A stretch of DNA of 64,000 bases. Origin: Euphorbia lathyris (lineage: Eukaryota; Streptophyta; Magnoliopsida; Malpighiales; Euphorbiaceae). A model generated the notes under the pieces. That model was given only the letters and a program-made list of their open reading frames with translations. It ran no database searches and was not told the DNA's origin. Positions 43,341-55,442 of this stretch are shown one piece after another. The stretch spans positions 107,412,807 to 107,476,806 of the forward strand of contig NC_088910.1 of the NCBI RefSeq assembly GCF_963576675.1, in the 5' to 3' direction. The translations under genes and the position numbers were made by a program. How positions within the stretch are numbered: the first letter of the stretch is position 1; the number at the start of each line of letters is the position of its first letter.

Positions 43341-45960
43341 CTATTTCTTCCTATTGACTTGGGCAGAATTGACTTTGCCTTTTCCCTTTTGTTGCTGCTG
43401 ACTACCATATGCTTCTCCTCTGTGCTGAGTTCTATCAGCTTGTTCTTTCTCCCCCGTTTTGCCAGCATCGGGCGGAGGAGGAACGAAGGTGTCGTTAAGA
43501 GCAGCACGAGTTAATCTCACGGAATAAGCCTTAAGCCTTTTCGTGCTTTCCCTTAGACCATCAAAAACTGGAACACCATCGTCCAAAGTAGAACCGGGAA
43601 TTCTGATAGAGGCACTGAGCATACTCAAAATATATTCTTGAGATTTTCCTACCCATGTGATAGTGTCAGTTAGCATGGCATAAGCTTGATGATACATCTT
43701 AAGCAAAGTCGAATCATAGAACTGACGTTGAGCATTCGTGTGGCGCACATGTTTATAGGTGGCTCGGGAGTATTGCAACAGTTCGTTCATTTTGAGTTGG
43801 TCTGTTTCCATTTCTTCCTTACTCAAGTTGAGTAGACGGACAGCTTCGCTAATTTGTTCGACCGAACATTGAGAAGTTGAGGAGATTAGCTCACGAGTGC
43901 CGGTCAGCTCAGAGTTCAACTTGTTAAAATGCTGATTCAACTCAGCACAGGTAGCATAGCCCGTGTTGACTGCAGAAAGAGCATTGATTTGGCCTTGAAG
44001 GGAATCCATGTGATTCACCATCATTAACTGCAGTTCGGCCAGCTTGACGATGGAGTCTTGCTTGGGTTGCTGTGTTTGGACTGTTGTCATAACACTTACT
44101 AAATCTTTGAGACCCTTGATCTCATTGAGGAGCTGAGTGATAGACGAGATTTGTGGTGACTCAACATTTGCAAACCCAGCAGCATCGGCATGAGAAGTGT
44201 TCAAATCCTGGAGAATAGTTTGAGCGGAGTCAATAATGCGACGCCCGGACTCAGTAGCATGAAGATAGGCATATGTTGCCTCAGGAATTTGCTCAGTTGC
44301 CGGAATTCCAGTGGAATTGGAAGGGCCAACTTGGTTAACAGCTGGGCTTTTGTTTAGAGTAGCAGCGGAAACTGGCTGCTCAACATTCTGCCATATCGGA
44401 TTGGAAGGAGGTGGATCGGCAGAGATATTGACCTGCTCAATGTTGGTTTGAGTTGGTGTAGGAGGAGTCAACTCAGTTTGAACAGGATTTTCCTTTGCAT
44501 GCTTTTCACTTTGAGCAGCTTGGACTTCGAGCTCTTGCTCGGCAAGGATTGGATTTTCAGGAGTCTTGGCTTGTTGCTCAGCATGAGTAACAGAGGCTTG
44601 CTTTTGTGTAAATTCCTCCTGAGCTGGCTCAATGACAAATGAAAAGAATTTGAATTGCATGTTAGAGAGATCAGTGATAGGATCCCGTAGAGGAGAATCA
44701 TCCAGAAGGTCAATAACTGGGGATTTGTGAGCCTTTTTCTTAAGTCGCCTTAATTTCTTAGCCTTTGGAGGAGAGGGGTCAGCTTGAATAGAATCAAGAG
44801 ATTCAGAAGATGAATTTACCCCTAGGTCAGCGTGATCCTTTGCGGTTGGCTCAGTTTGTTCTTCAACCAGCTCAGTGTTAACTGTCTCATGTTGCTCAAC
44901 AGCTGCTGTCTCCTCAACATTAAGCTGACCTCCGAGATTACCCAACTCTTCTTCATCTTGGTCAATGGGGGTTTTCTCAAGATCAATGCCTTGACTTCTC
45001 ATAAAATGTGAGTCTTCAGAGATGACGACGTCAAGTGGGGGTGCATCAATAGGACTCATCCCAGAAGGGATCTTCTTCTTCTTTCTCAGAGGCTGCTCGG
45101 GAGTATCCTCTTTTTCTTCTTCCTCGGGCTCAGCTTGCCTTTTGAGGTTTTCTGCTGACTTAGGTTCATCCTGACCTTGCTCAGCTTCAGCTTTCTTTCC
45201 CTTTGAAACAAACCGGATTTTCTTTGGGGCAGCGTAAGTATCTTTAGAAGTGGTTTGGATGGCTTTCCTCTTCTTCTCTAGCTTAGCTTGGTCAGCAGGT
45301 TTAGCCATGGCGATTTTCACTTCCTTGGGTTGCACATCCTGTACAGCATCGACTTCTTCCTCATTTTCCTCAATGACCCCTTTTCCCTTCTTAGACTTGA
45401 GGGGTTGGTTGTATACTAACCCAAACAGCAGAGCCACTATGATTTCAGTTCCCCACATCTCAATTTCATTAATCATGTCTATTTGATGATCTTCAAGGAT
45501 TCTTGTAATGAGGGACCCCATCCTGAGTTTCCCAGTACTTCGTTGAAGTGCACCGATAAGGAACACCGGCATGTTGAGTGGTTGATAGGTCAGCATGTGC
45601 CAGATGAAGCACTGCTCGAAGTTTGAAGCTGATGATGCTGAGTTGATTTTAGGGAAGATAAAGTTAGTCAGGATGTAGTTGTTGGTCCTGTGTCATTAGT
45701 TCTAAGGGGGGGGTTTAAGAACTAATATAACTTTTTCCTAATTTAAATAAGCTGACTTAATATATTTTCTTAAGTTTGTCAACTCAGCTTTGGTCAGCAC
45801 GGCCGATTGTAATGTAAGACAGCTCTTAGTTAGATGTTGACTAGAACTGTTTTACGTATAAGTTGGGAATTGACACTGTTGTGGTCAGCTTCCAACTCAG
45901 CACTTATTTACTCAGTGTCAGTTGAAACAATTTATATGCTGAGTAAATATGACAAGCAAC

Positions 45961-45996
<36 letters not shown>

Positions 45997-47796
45997 TGAG
46001 AGAGAGTTAGAAATTACTCAGTACGACTTATCCTGGTTCAGCCTCTCCGCCTACGTCCAGTCCCCAGAATCCCTCCGAGCTTTTTAAATCCAATACTGAG
46101 CTCTTTAAAGGTAGAGCACAAACCGTTTACAAGGAAGTTGAATATGCAAGAGTACCTTCCTCTATTCGTCTACTCAACTCCTACTAAGTGCTACAACCAA
46201 ACACCTAGATTTCTCTACCACTAAGCACTCAACACCGAGTACTCAGCTCAACACTCTCAATAATACAATTGATACAGACTTGTTCTTTTTCAGACAAAGA
46301 ACACTTTAGATGATTACAAAAATCACTCTAGCTTTTACACAAGAATAGAAAGTTGGTGTAAGATCTCTTTTTGTTTTGATGTGCTTTTTACTTGTATTTT
46401 TCTCTCTTGTATTTTCTGTGATTCGGCAATGATCCAAGAGGTATACTTGTCCCTTTATAGTTGCAATCTGAAGATCAAATCATTTGAATTTGATTTGCCC
46501 ATTAAATCCAAAATGGCTCTTTTGGGGACAATATTCTGGTCAACTTCAGATATGCAGGCCAATCCTGTCGTCAGGTTTGTCTTCTTCTAGCAGGTTTCGT
46601 CTTTTTGTGCCAGTTTGTCTTTTAGCAACGGAACAGTTGACCCATGCATCTCGAAATTGGCTTTTGCGTAATTCCAAGGTTCTGGATTGGTGCAGACAGT
46701 TATCGGATCTTGTCTTTTAGCAAACGGATCATTCATGCTGTCCTGAAGATCACTCAGCTTGATCTTGATAGTCGTTGTTTGTAATTGTTTGTTAATGCAT
46801 ATACTGAGTTCTCTTCTACTCAGCTTCCATGGTCAGCTTCGTTCTGCCAGACATAGTTCTCGGAAGACTTTTCTACTTTTGTTACTGAGCTCCGTTCCAC
46901 TCAGCTTCTTGATCTTTAAGCTTCTGTTCTGAAGATGACTTATCTTTTGTCATGCTGAGTTCCACTCTACTCAGCTTGTGTTGTGATCCCATGCTGACTT
47001 CGTCCTGTCTTACTTTTTATTTCTATTTGTATTTATTTTTATACTTAACATTGAACAAACATATTAGTACAATTAAATCAAAGCACTTAAATTTAATTGT
47101 CCCTTAATCATGGATTAACTTAAATAATTTTGTCAAATCAAAATCATGTGGAAAGGTGTTTCAACAGTAGTGAGCCATCTTTTGATTCTGACCCATACAT
47201 GTACTAGCTATTTCCCCTTTGTGGTCCTCCGGCTTACAGAACGTCACGGTGTGGTCAAGTTTCTCCTTTGTAGTCCTGAATTCTTTCCCTTTGGCTGGCA
47301 GTTTTAGCAAGTTTGCTAGATAAGATGGGGTAAGCGTAATTTTTTGGCTTTTGACATGGGTTACCAGATGGTCAGCATCTTCTTCGTCAACACAGAGGTT
47401 GGAGTAGAATTCCCTTACCAACCTAGGGTAGGTTTTACCAGGAAGGGAGAAGAGTCCAGCCCATCCATTTTTCGAGATCCACTCACAGAACGGTTGCTCA
47501 GCCGTTATGAAGCTTGGAGAGAACCACCGACAGTGAAGTACCTCATGGTTCTTAACACTTTTATAGACTTTAAGGAATATCCTTTCCTTGGACTGCTTCT
47601 CCTTCTTATTCTTCTTCTTCTTCGAAGAGGTTGCGAGGTCAGCTTGAGGGCTCTTGCTTGGAGTTTGGTCATGCTGACCTTGTTCTTGAGACTTGGTGGG
47701 AGTCTCGCTATATTCCTGCTGAGCAGGAGATTGAGGGTTTTTATCGGAGTGGTTGTCGTCGTAACCGCCACCGGAGAGATTTTGGGAATCCGCCAT
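43341..47796 (-). pseudogene. Third ORF of element B (env-like position), split by a solo LTR
   Basis: The first part is 47796-47167 (210 codons): acidic/glutamine-rich N-terminus, KKKKNKKEKQSKERIF, then FCEWISKNGWAGLFSLP and RLVREFYSNLCVDEEDADHL, resembling the 'putative plant transposon protein' domain (PF20167, from memory). The solo LTR follows. The second part, about 45679-43341 (778 codons), continues that domain (LNMPVFLIGALQRSTGKLRM) into a long low-complexity Glu/Pro/Gln/Lys region and a predicted coiled coil near the C-terminus (SVEQISEAVRLLNLSKEEME). The frame is kept across the insertion and I see no other stop in about 987 codons, unlike gag and pol of the same element. In SIRE1 the ORF here is called env-like, but I find no signal peptide or membrane segment. 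Function unknown. Confidence 0.75.
45680..47166 (-). repeat. Solo LTR of the Sirevirus-like family
   Basis: 1487 bases, with a perfect 5-bp target duplication GTAGT at 45675-45679 and 47167-47171. No internal element sequence is present, so it arose by insertion and LTR-LTR recombination. By eye it is about 89 percent identical to B's LTRs, hence from another subfamily. It contains (TA)n at about 45969-45996. Confidence 0.92.
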
Positions 47797-48314
47797 GATT
47801 AGAGGTTTTGAGATTTTTGAGAGGTTTGGGATTTTTAGATAGAGAGAGTTTGATTGCCAGAAATTCTAAGTGTAAAGAGAGAGAAGTGGGAATTCATCCA
47901 CTATTTATAGAGGCTCGAATTGATCTAATATGTTGAACTAGTCGTTTTACCTCGAGATGATCAATCGACAAAGATCCTGGTATTTATGACACATTCAACG
48001 CGTGTATTTTCTTAATTATTTCTTACGTTATCCTAGGTGACTATTTAATACGCGTGCTAGCATTAAATGGTGCAAGTGGGCTTTACTCAGTTTGTTAGAA
48101 TACTGAACGTTTGTGGTACTGAGTGCATAGTTTTACATAAAGGGTTTTCATACTACTTTAGTAACTCAGCTTAAGATAATCACTCAACATGTATGTCTTA
48201 CTCAGCATAGGGTGATTTTCTATAACACATATTAAGCTCAGCATGTAGAAGTTACTAATTTAGCACAAGTCACTCAGCATGGTAATCACTCAACATTCAA
48301 TTAAGCACATAATA
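47797..48314. other. Spacer between pol and third ORF of element B
   Basis: About 520 bases without coding capacity. On the minus strand CTATAAATAGTGG at about 47900-47912 is a TATA-like site some 110 bases before the third ORF's ATG, which may be an internal promoter. Confidence 0.45.
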
Positions 48315-51300
48315 TTATTGAAGAGGATTAGACATACTGATAGCTTCCCTTAGTATGTTGAATTGCTCACGTGCCAAAGGCTTCATGAAGATATCTGCAA
48401 GCTGCTCATCTGTTGGTACATAGGTCAGCTTCATCTCACCCTTTAATACGTGATCTGTAATGAAGTGATGCCTTATGCTGATATGCTTCATCCTACTGTG
48501 TTGGATTGGATTTTTGGATAGGTCAATAGCGCTCTTGTTATCGCATTTGACTTCAATTGATTCTGTTTTGACTCCGTAATCCTCGAGCTGTTGCTTAATC
48601 CATAGGACTTGTGCAACATAGCTTCCAGCAGCTACGTACTCAGCTTCAGTTGTAGACAGGGCAACTGATGACTGCTTCTTGCTGAACCAAGATACTAAAC
48701 AACTTCCAAGGAAGTGACATCCTCTCGAAGTACTCTTATGTTCTAGCTTATCTCGTCCATAGTCAGCATCAGTGTATCCAATGAGTGTGAAGTCATTTGA
48801 GGTTGGATACCATAAACCTGCATTAACTAAGCTCTACAAATATCTAAAAATTCGTTTTACAACTACAAGGTGAGATTCCTTGGGGTCAGCTTGATATCTA
48901 GCGCAATAGCATACTGAGTACTGAATATCAGGTCTACTAGCAGTAAGATAGAGTAAAGAGCCAATCATACCTCGATATAGCTTACTATCTACTGACTTAC
49001 CTTTCTCATCCGTGCATAGGACAGTGTCAGTACCCATTGGGGTTGATATGGGTTTACAATCTTCCATATCGAATTTTTGAGCATTTCTTTGGCGTACTTG
49101 GACTGACTAATAAAGATGCCATTCTTACCTTGCTTGATTTGTAGTCCAAGGAAGAAGTTGAGTTCGCCCATCATAGACATCTCGAACTCGGTTTGCATCT
49201 GTTTACTAAATTCTTTGCACATAGATTCGTCAGTAGCACCAAAGATTATATCATCTACGTAAATTTATGCTAGTAAGGTATTTTTACCCTTTTTCTTAAT
49301 GAACAAGGTTGTGTCAGCTTTGCCTCTGACATAATCCCTGGTCAGCAGGAAGTTGGTCAACCCCGCATACCAAGCACGTGGTGCTTGCTTTAGGCCATAC
49401 AGGGCCTTCTTTGCATCTGTTTACTAAATTCTTTGCACATAGATTCGTCAGTAGCACCAAAGATTATATCATCTACGTAAATTTGTGCTAGTAAGGTATT
49501 TTTACCCTTTTTCTTAATGAACAAGGTTGTGTCAGCTTTGCCTCTGACATAATTCCTGGTCAGCAGGAAGTTGGTCAACCTCTCATACCAAGCACGTGGT
49601 GCTTGCTTTAGGCTATACAGGGCCTTCTTGAGTTTATAAACGTGGTTTGGAAATTTTGGATCTTCAAACCCTGGAGGCTGACTAACATATACCTCTTCGT
49701 TTATAAAGCCATTAAGAAAAGCACTTTTAACATCCATTTGATATAGTTTAAAGTTCATATAACTAGCATATGCACACAATTCGTATAGCCTCTAACCTAG
49801 CAACGGGTGCAAAGGTTTCACCGTAGTCAATGCCCTCTTACTGACTATAGCCTTGAGCTACAAGTCGGGTTTTATTTCTGACTACGTTGCCTTGCTCATC
49901 TAGTTTATTTCTAAAGACCCACTTAGTTCCTATGGTCTTTTGATTTCTAGGTTTTGGTACTAAATCCCATACCTCATTTCTTGTGAATTGATCAAGCTCT
50001 TCTTGCATAGCATTGATCCAATATTCATCGTGCTCAGCATCGGCGAAGTTCTTTGGCTCATTTACTGAGATGAATGCAACATTCCCGAGATACTTTCTAA
50101 GTTTATCTCTTGTCATCAGCTTGTTGTCAGCGGCATCAAGAATGGACTTCTCCGAATGTCCTCTTGGAATTTTTATTTCTTTAGGTAATGTTGAGTTGTC
50201 TGGAATAGGTGTTTCTACAATATCTGCAGGAATAGATTGGTCAGCAAAGGTAATTTCGGGTTCGTGTTTACCTTTAGTCAGCCTTTATACTGATGACTTA
50301 GTGGCTCCTGTTTGGTCAGCGGAAGCTGAGCTCGGTTCATCTTCGGCGGACTGAGTTGTCTTTCCTGCAGGGTCAGTTTCATCGAACTCTATATGGACAG
50401 ACTCTTCTACAACTTGAGTTCGTTTATTATACACCCTATATGCTTTACTGTTAGTTGAGTACCCTAAAAAGATCGCTTCGTCAGCTTTAGCATCAAATTT
50501 TGCAAGGTTGTCTTTTGTATTGAGTATAAAACATTTACACCCAAAGGCACGAAAGTAGCCAATGTTGGGCTTTCGTCCTTTCCAAAGTTCATATGGGGTT
50601 TTCTTAAGAATAGGTCTAACTAAAGCCCTATTGAGTATATAGCATGCTGTGTGGACAACTTCACCCCAGAAATACTTTGGAAGCCTATTTTCGCTCAGCA
50701 TTGTCCTAGCAATTTCGACAATTGTTCTGTTCTTCCTTTCAACAACCCCATTTTGTTGAGGAGTTCTAGGAGCAGAGAAATTGTGGTCAATACCACTGGT
50801 TTCACAGAATTCGTCAAACTGTTGGTTTTTGAATTCTCCACCATTGTCGCTTCTAATACGAGCTACTTTTAGGTCTTTTTCATTTTCAAGCTTTTTAATC
50901 AATGTGGTGAACATCTCAAATGTTTCATCCTTGCTACTCAGCAAGATGATCCAAGTATACCGAGAGAAATCGTCTACAATGACTAAGGAAAATTTCTTAC
51001 CGCCCAAGCTGAGTGGCTGGACAGGTCCGAAAAGGTCCAAGTGTAGTAATTCCAATGGTCGCTTGGTTGAGACAATGTTTTTGCTTTGAAAAGACTTTTT
51101 CGTTTGTTTACCTTGCTGACAAGCATTACACAATTGATCTTTTTCAAATTTAAGTTTGGGCAATCCCTCAACTAGTTGCTTTCTAGCTAATTTGGCAAGG
51201 AGGTCCATGCTTACATGACCAAGTCTCCTATGCCATAGCTAGGAGTTATCCTCTTTAGATACTAAGCATATATTTTTTGAAGATTGTTTTTCTAAACTCA

Positions 51301-51658
51301 ACATATATACGTTGTCAACACGAGGGGCAGTTAAAATCAAATTGTTTGTTTTTCCCTCGAGTATCCGACACTGAGTAACATCAAATATAACATGTCTACC
51401 GCTATCACAAAGCTGAGCTACGCTTAATAGGTTATATTTGAGACCCTTAACTAAGGAGACTGACTCAATGGTAGGGTTACCTCCGATAGTACCTGATCCT
51501 ACTATCTTACCCTTTTTATTATCTCCAAAGCTTACGTTTCCACCTCGTTTAAGCTCAAGTGTGATGAACTGAGTTTCATCACCAGTCATGTACCTCGAGC
51601 ATGCGCTATCAATATACCATAGTTTCGATTTTTCCATGCATCTCAGGCTCACCTGCAT
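48315..51658 (-). pseudogene. Sirevirus-like pol of element B: protease, integrase, RT, RNase H
   Basis: Minus strand. Protease has LWYIDSACSRYMTGD. A TAG precedes the integrase zinc finger (LWHRRLGHVSM, then CNACQQGK). The integrase core has LLHLDLFGPVQP, DNGGEF and NGVVERKNR, and ends in the acidic C-terminal segment with a stop at 50285. RT carries WVFRNKLDEQGNV, a stop near 49838, [25 protein letters not shown] text (here [16 protein letters not shown]) and YVDDI. A 218-bp tandem duplication (49193-49410 and 49411-49628) repeats the YVDD block and shifts the frame. RNase H has TDADYGRDKLEHKSTS, STTEAEYVAAGS and ADIFMKPLA, ending SNPLQ at the stop 48315-48317. No functional polyprotein is possible. 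Confidence 0.9.
49193..49628 (-). repeat. 218-bp tandem duplication within RT
   Basis: TTGCATCTGTTTACTAAATT starts at 49193 and again at 49411. The two units differ at a few bases (for example AATTTATGC against AATTTGTGC). 218 is not a multiple of three. Confidence 0.93.
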
Positions 51659-51664
51659 TTTAAA

Positions 51665-53394
51665 TCATTCGTCTTTAGGTACCCAATTCTTTTTAGGTCC
51701 TTGTTTGTTAGCATAGACAGGTGCAAAGGCATGTTTTAATTTGTGACGGCATACTTTTATTGTGTGGCCAGCTTTACCACGGAAGTAACAAAATGTTACC
51801 CTTTTGGGGTGTCTTTGTTTTTTGTCAGCACCATTGTGCTGAGCATGCCAACATACCTTAGTGGTATGTCCTTTCTTTCCACAGAAGTCACATTGGACAA
51901 TCCGCTTGTTATACCAACACACCTCTGTTGTGTGTCCCCTTTTTCCACAACATTCACATTGAGTGAACTGTCTATGATGACTAGTACCTGAGTACTCAGC
52001 ATTGGGTTTATTTTTGTTTGAGCCTTTTATTTGGCTCTGTAGGGATGTGACATCCTTTTTCAGTTTCTTTGAATCTGACTGGACTTCCGAGACAAACTTA
52101 TGCATAATTTCCATGTTGCTATGCAAAGTTGAGTTGTCTTGGAGAAGATGTCGAAGGTCACTAAGTTTGACCTCTTCGATCTCGTCACATCGCCTGCTGA
52201 GTGCCTTTATTTTCTTGTTACACTTTTTAGTTAGTGTATATAAATCACTCAGGGCGTTAATTATTTCATTTCTAAGCAAGTGTAAGGATGTTACCTCATT
52301 TGAGTATTCCTCCTGTTCAGATTCTTCAGAGAGGTCAGCTTGCTCAGATCGAGTGTGGTCAGCAGCGTCATCGGCCATGAAGGATATGTTTGCTGACTCG
52401 GTGGCATCAGGTTTAGATGATGTTGACTCATCGCTGTCACTCCATGTGGCCACCATTGCCTTTTTGCTCCCCTTCTTGTCTTTCTTTAGATTAGGGCAGC
52501 TTGACTTAATGTGCCCAGTTTGATGGAACTCAAAACACGTGATAGGCTTGGAGCTGTCCTTTTTGTATTTGTCACTGGACTCAGCCTTGTACATATCACC
52601 TCTTCTGAATGGCCTCTTGCTGTTCTTTTCATTCTTTCTGAACAGCTTTTTCATCTTCCTCGTGAACATGGCCATTTCCTCATCATCTGATGAGTCAGCT
52701 TCAGTTGAGTCAGCTTTCATGACAAGTGATTTTTGTTTCTTGTCTTCTGACTTTTCTTTTCCTTCAAAATTTTTCATAGAGATCTCATGAGTCAGCAGAG
52801 ATCCGATCAGCTCGTCGTATTTATATGTTGTCAGGTCTTGAGCTTCCTCCACGGCAGTTTTCTTAGCTTGCCAGCTCTTAGGTAAGCTTCTCAGGATTTT
52901 CTTCACCTGCTCTTCTTCAGTGAAATTCTTGCCGAGCCTCTTTAGCTCATTTATGATGTTGGTGAATCTAGTGTTCATTCCAGAGATGTCCTCATTGTCG
53001 TTCATCTCGAACAGCTCGTATAATCTCATATGTTGGTTCACCTTTGATTCCTTGACCTTGCTTGTACCTTCATAGGTTACTTCAAGCTTTTTCCAAATCT
53101 CCTGTGCTGACTCGCAACCTGAAATCTTATTGTATTCTGCAGCATCTAGCGCACAGTGAAGCATATTGATAGCCGAAGCATTGTTTTGTCAACAATTTTA
53201 TAAGGCACATATGGGCCTTGAACTATTGCAAGCCATGCACTCATGTTTGTGGCTTGAATGAAGTTCTACATCCTATTCTTCCAGAACGTATAATTAGATC
53301 CAAAGAATAGGGGAGGCCGACTAATTGATAATCCCCCAGGGAGTATCTGTGTTGTTTGATTCCCTGGAAGGAAACGAGTGCTGTTCTCAGCCAT
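51665..53394 (-). pseudogene. Sirevirus-like gag of element B
   Basis: Minus strand from MAENSTRF at 53394. A TAG replaces the Lys codon in WKNRM-N near 53268, and about 75 bases are deleted between KIVD and the NNASAI-equivalent (near 53185). From 53164 a 499-codon frame is open: UBN2 domain (CESAQEIWKKLEVTYEGT, LYELFEMNDNEDISGM), then zinc knuckles CFEFHQTGHIKSSC (second Cys lost), CECCGKRGHTTEVC and CDFCGKKGHTTKVC (both intact) and CYFRGKAGHTIKVC (second Cys lost). It ends GPKKNWVPKDE and a TGA, the same codon and context as in element A, followed in frame by protease. Confidence 0.87.
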
Positions 53395-53447
53395 TTATCG
53401 GGATCAGCTCAAGACAGTTATATCTTTAAGTAGTGAGCTATTTTGTT

Positions 53448-53456
53448 GTGATACCA
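53448..53456 (-). other. Primer-binding site of element B (degenerate)
   Basis: Minus-strand TGGTATCAC; element A has TGGTATCAGAGC here, so bases after TGGTATCA have changed. Confidence 0.7.
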
Positions 53457-53458
53457 CT

Positions 53459-53986
53459 TGTTGGTCCCGTATAATTAGTTCCAAGGGGGGGGGGGGTTAG
53501 GAACTAATATAACTTTTTCCTTTTTAATTAAGCTGGCTTAATATATTTTCTTGAGTTTGTTAACTCAGCTTTGGTCAGCACGGCCGATTGTAGCGTAAGA
53601 TAGCTATAGTCAGATGTTGACTAGAACTGTTTTACATATGAGTTGGGAATTGACACTTTTGTGGTCAGCTTCCAACTCAGCACTCTTATTTACTCAGTGT
53701 CAATTTAAACAATTTATATGCCGAGTAAATATAACAAGCAACACATACAGATATATATATATATATATATTGAGAGAGTTAGAGATTACTCAGCACGACT
53801 TATCCTGGTTCGGCCTCTCCGCCTACGTCCAGTCCCCAGAATCCCTCCAGGCTTTTTAAGTCCAATACTGAGCTCTTTAAAGGTAGAGCACAAACCGTTT
53901 ACAATGCAGTTGAATATGCAAGAGTACCGTCCTCTATTCATCTACTCAACTCCTACTAAGTGTTATAACCAAACACCTAGATTTCT
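53459..53986 (-). repeat. 5' LTR of element B, proximal part
   Basis: It continues at 62757-63615 after element C. It contains G12 at 53485-53496 and a short (TA)n at 53752-53770, both differing in length from the 3' LTR. Confidence 0.9.
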
Positions 53987-55442
53987 TGAAGGAAATTAAG
54001 GCTAAGGTATAGCAGCGGAAATATAAAAATTTTAGCCTATTTCCTTTTAACCATAGGATCCGTTAATCGTTATTTCATATAAAGAGGGATAAGAAGGAAT
54101 ACCTTTCGATGAACAATCTACCGTTGTTAAAGAAGCGCCCACAATTCTTCTCCGAGATTCCAACCACAAAGTATAACACGGTGAGGTTAAGATGAAATCA
54201 ACCCTTATGAGATGCAACCAAAATAGATTGCCTCTAATTAACCAACACAAGATCAAAGAGAAAATGAGATGAATGAGATTAATCAATTGACGGAAGTCGT
54301 ATGAATTCTTGTCCACGAACTAGGGGATGCGAATTCACTCTCTCTCTTTTAATGTAGGTTTCGAAAATCACATAAAGGGGAGTTAGGAGGCTTGGTCGAA
54401 ATTCTCATAAGGAGGGGGTATATATAGTCGCTTGTATCTAAACCCTAGTTAGATAGGAATAGGTTACTTAATAGGAATTCCATTCGGAATAGGATTCCTA
54501 ATTATTATCTTATAATATATCAAATACATTTAGGATAATAATAAATAACCTAATTGGATAATAATAGGAGTATATTAATCTAATTAAAACTCCTAACTTA
54601 ATTATCTCTTAATTAATTTAATTCACAAACCTAATCAAATTAGGATTAATGGAATTAAAATAATTCCTTATTTCTATATATAAATTTCGGCCCCCTCCAT
54701 TTAAATGGGCCTTACTGGGCTCAATTGGTCTTCCATCTATTAATCACATCCATCTCTCTTTTGGTTCCAAGTCTTATGTGTGATCCATTAGGTTCTTACT
54801 ACTTCTGGCCGTATGCAACTATTAAATTAATTTCTTCAAGAATTATATTTAATCCTTGCATAACGGAATGATGTACTGAGTATGTTATTGGCAAGTCTGT
54901 AATCATTCCCCCAGAGTCCGTTAAGAAGACAGGTTGATTCTGTCGTTAACCCTTCCATATTAGTTACAGTATAATTCGATCCTTTATCAACTATATCCTT
55001 GAACTGAATCTTATGACTATGGGTGATGTCAAGTCACATATAGCGAGACGTTCGTTTTACTTGTACAGGCCGGGTCAACTCAAATAGATAGGTTAAGTGA
55101 AATCTGTATTTCTACTCTTAAGCTATCACCTTGCAAGGATTTAGAGTCGAGTCTTCCACAAGCGATCCTTGGATATATCTCCCATTAATCGGGAGTGATA
55201 AATGCTCAATCCAATGTATAACTACCCTGACATTACCTCATGTGACACCCAACCTTTACAGTTCACACCCCAGAGTCATCTCTGTTAAGGATCGTGGGAC
55301 CACAGGATCAAAGTCTCACATTCAGTAATTCAGGATGACCAATTAACATTCCTTTGAGTCTGAGGATTACTTATACCTATTAATACCAATGAGATGAACA
55401 GGTGACAAGGATGAATCTACCCATCCTGTTATCTCAAATCGG
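53987..55442 (-). repeat. 3' LTR of element C, U3 end deleted
   Basis: Matches 60895-62350 closely. The remaining 405 bases or so of the LTR (those matching 62352-62756), the polypurine tract and the tail of RNase H are missing: LTR sequence joins RNase H directly near 55442-55450. Confidence 0.85.

Noticed and set aside
43341..47796. True envelope gene of an endogenous retrovirus
   Set aside because: No signal peptide, hydrophobic fusion segment or membrane anchor is visible; only its position after pol is env-like.
44448..47802. Plus-strand frames opposite the third ORF of element B
   Set aside because: Shadows of the repetitive acidic coding sequence on the minus strand.
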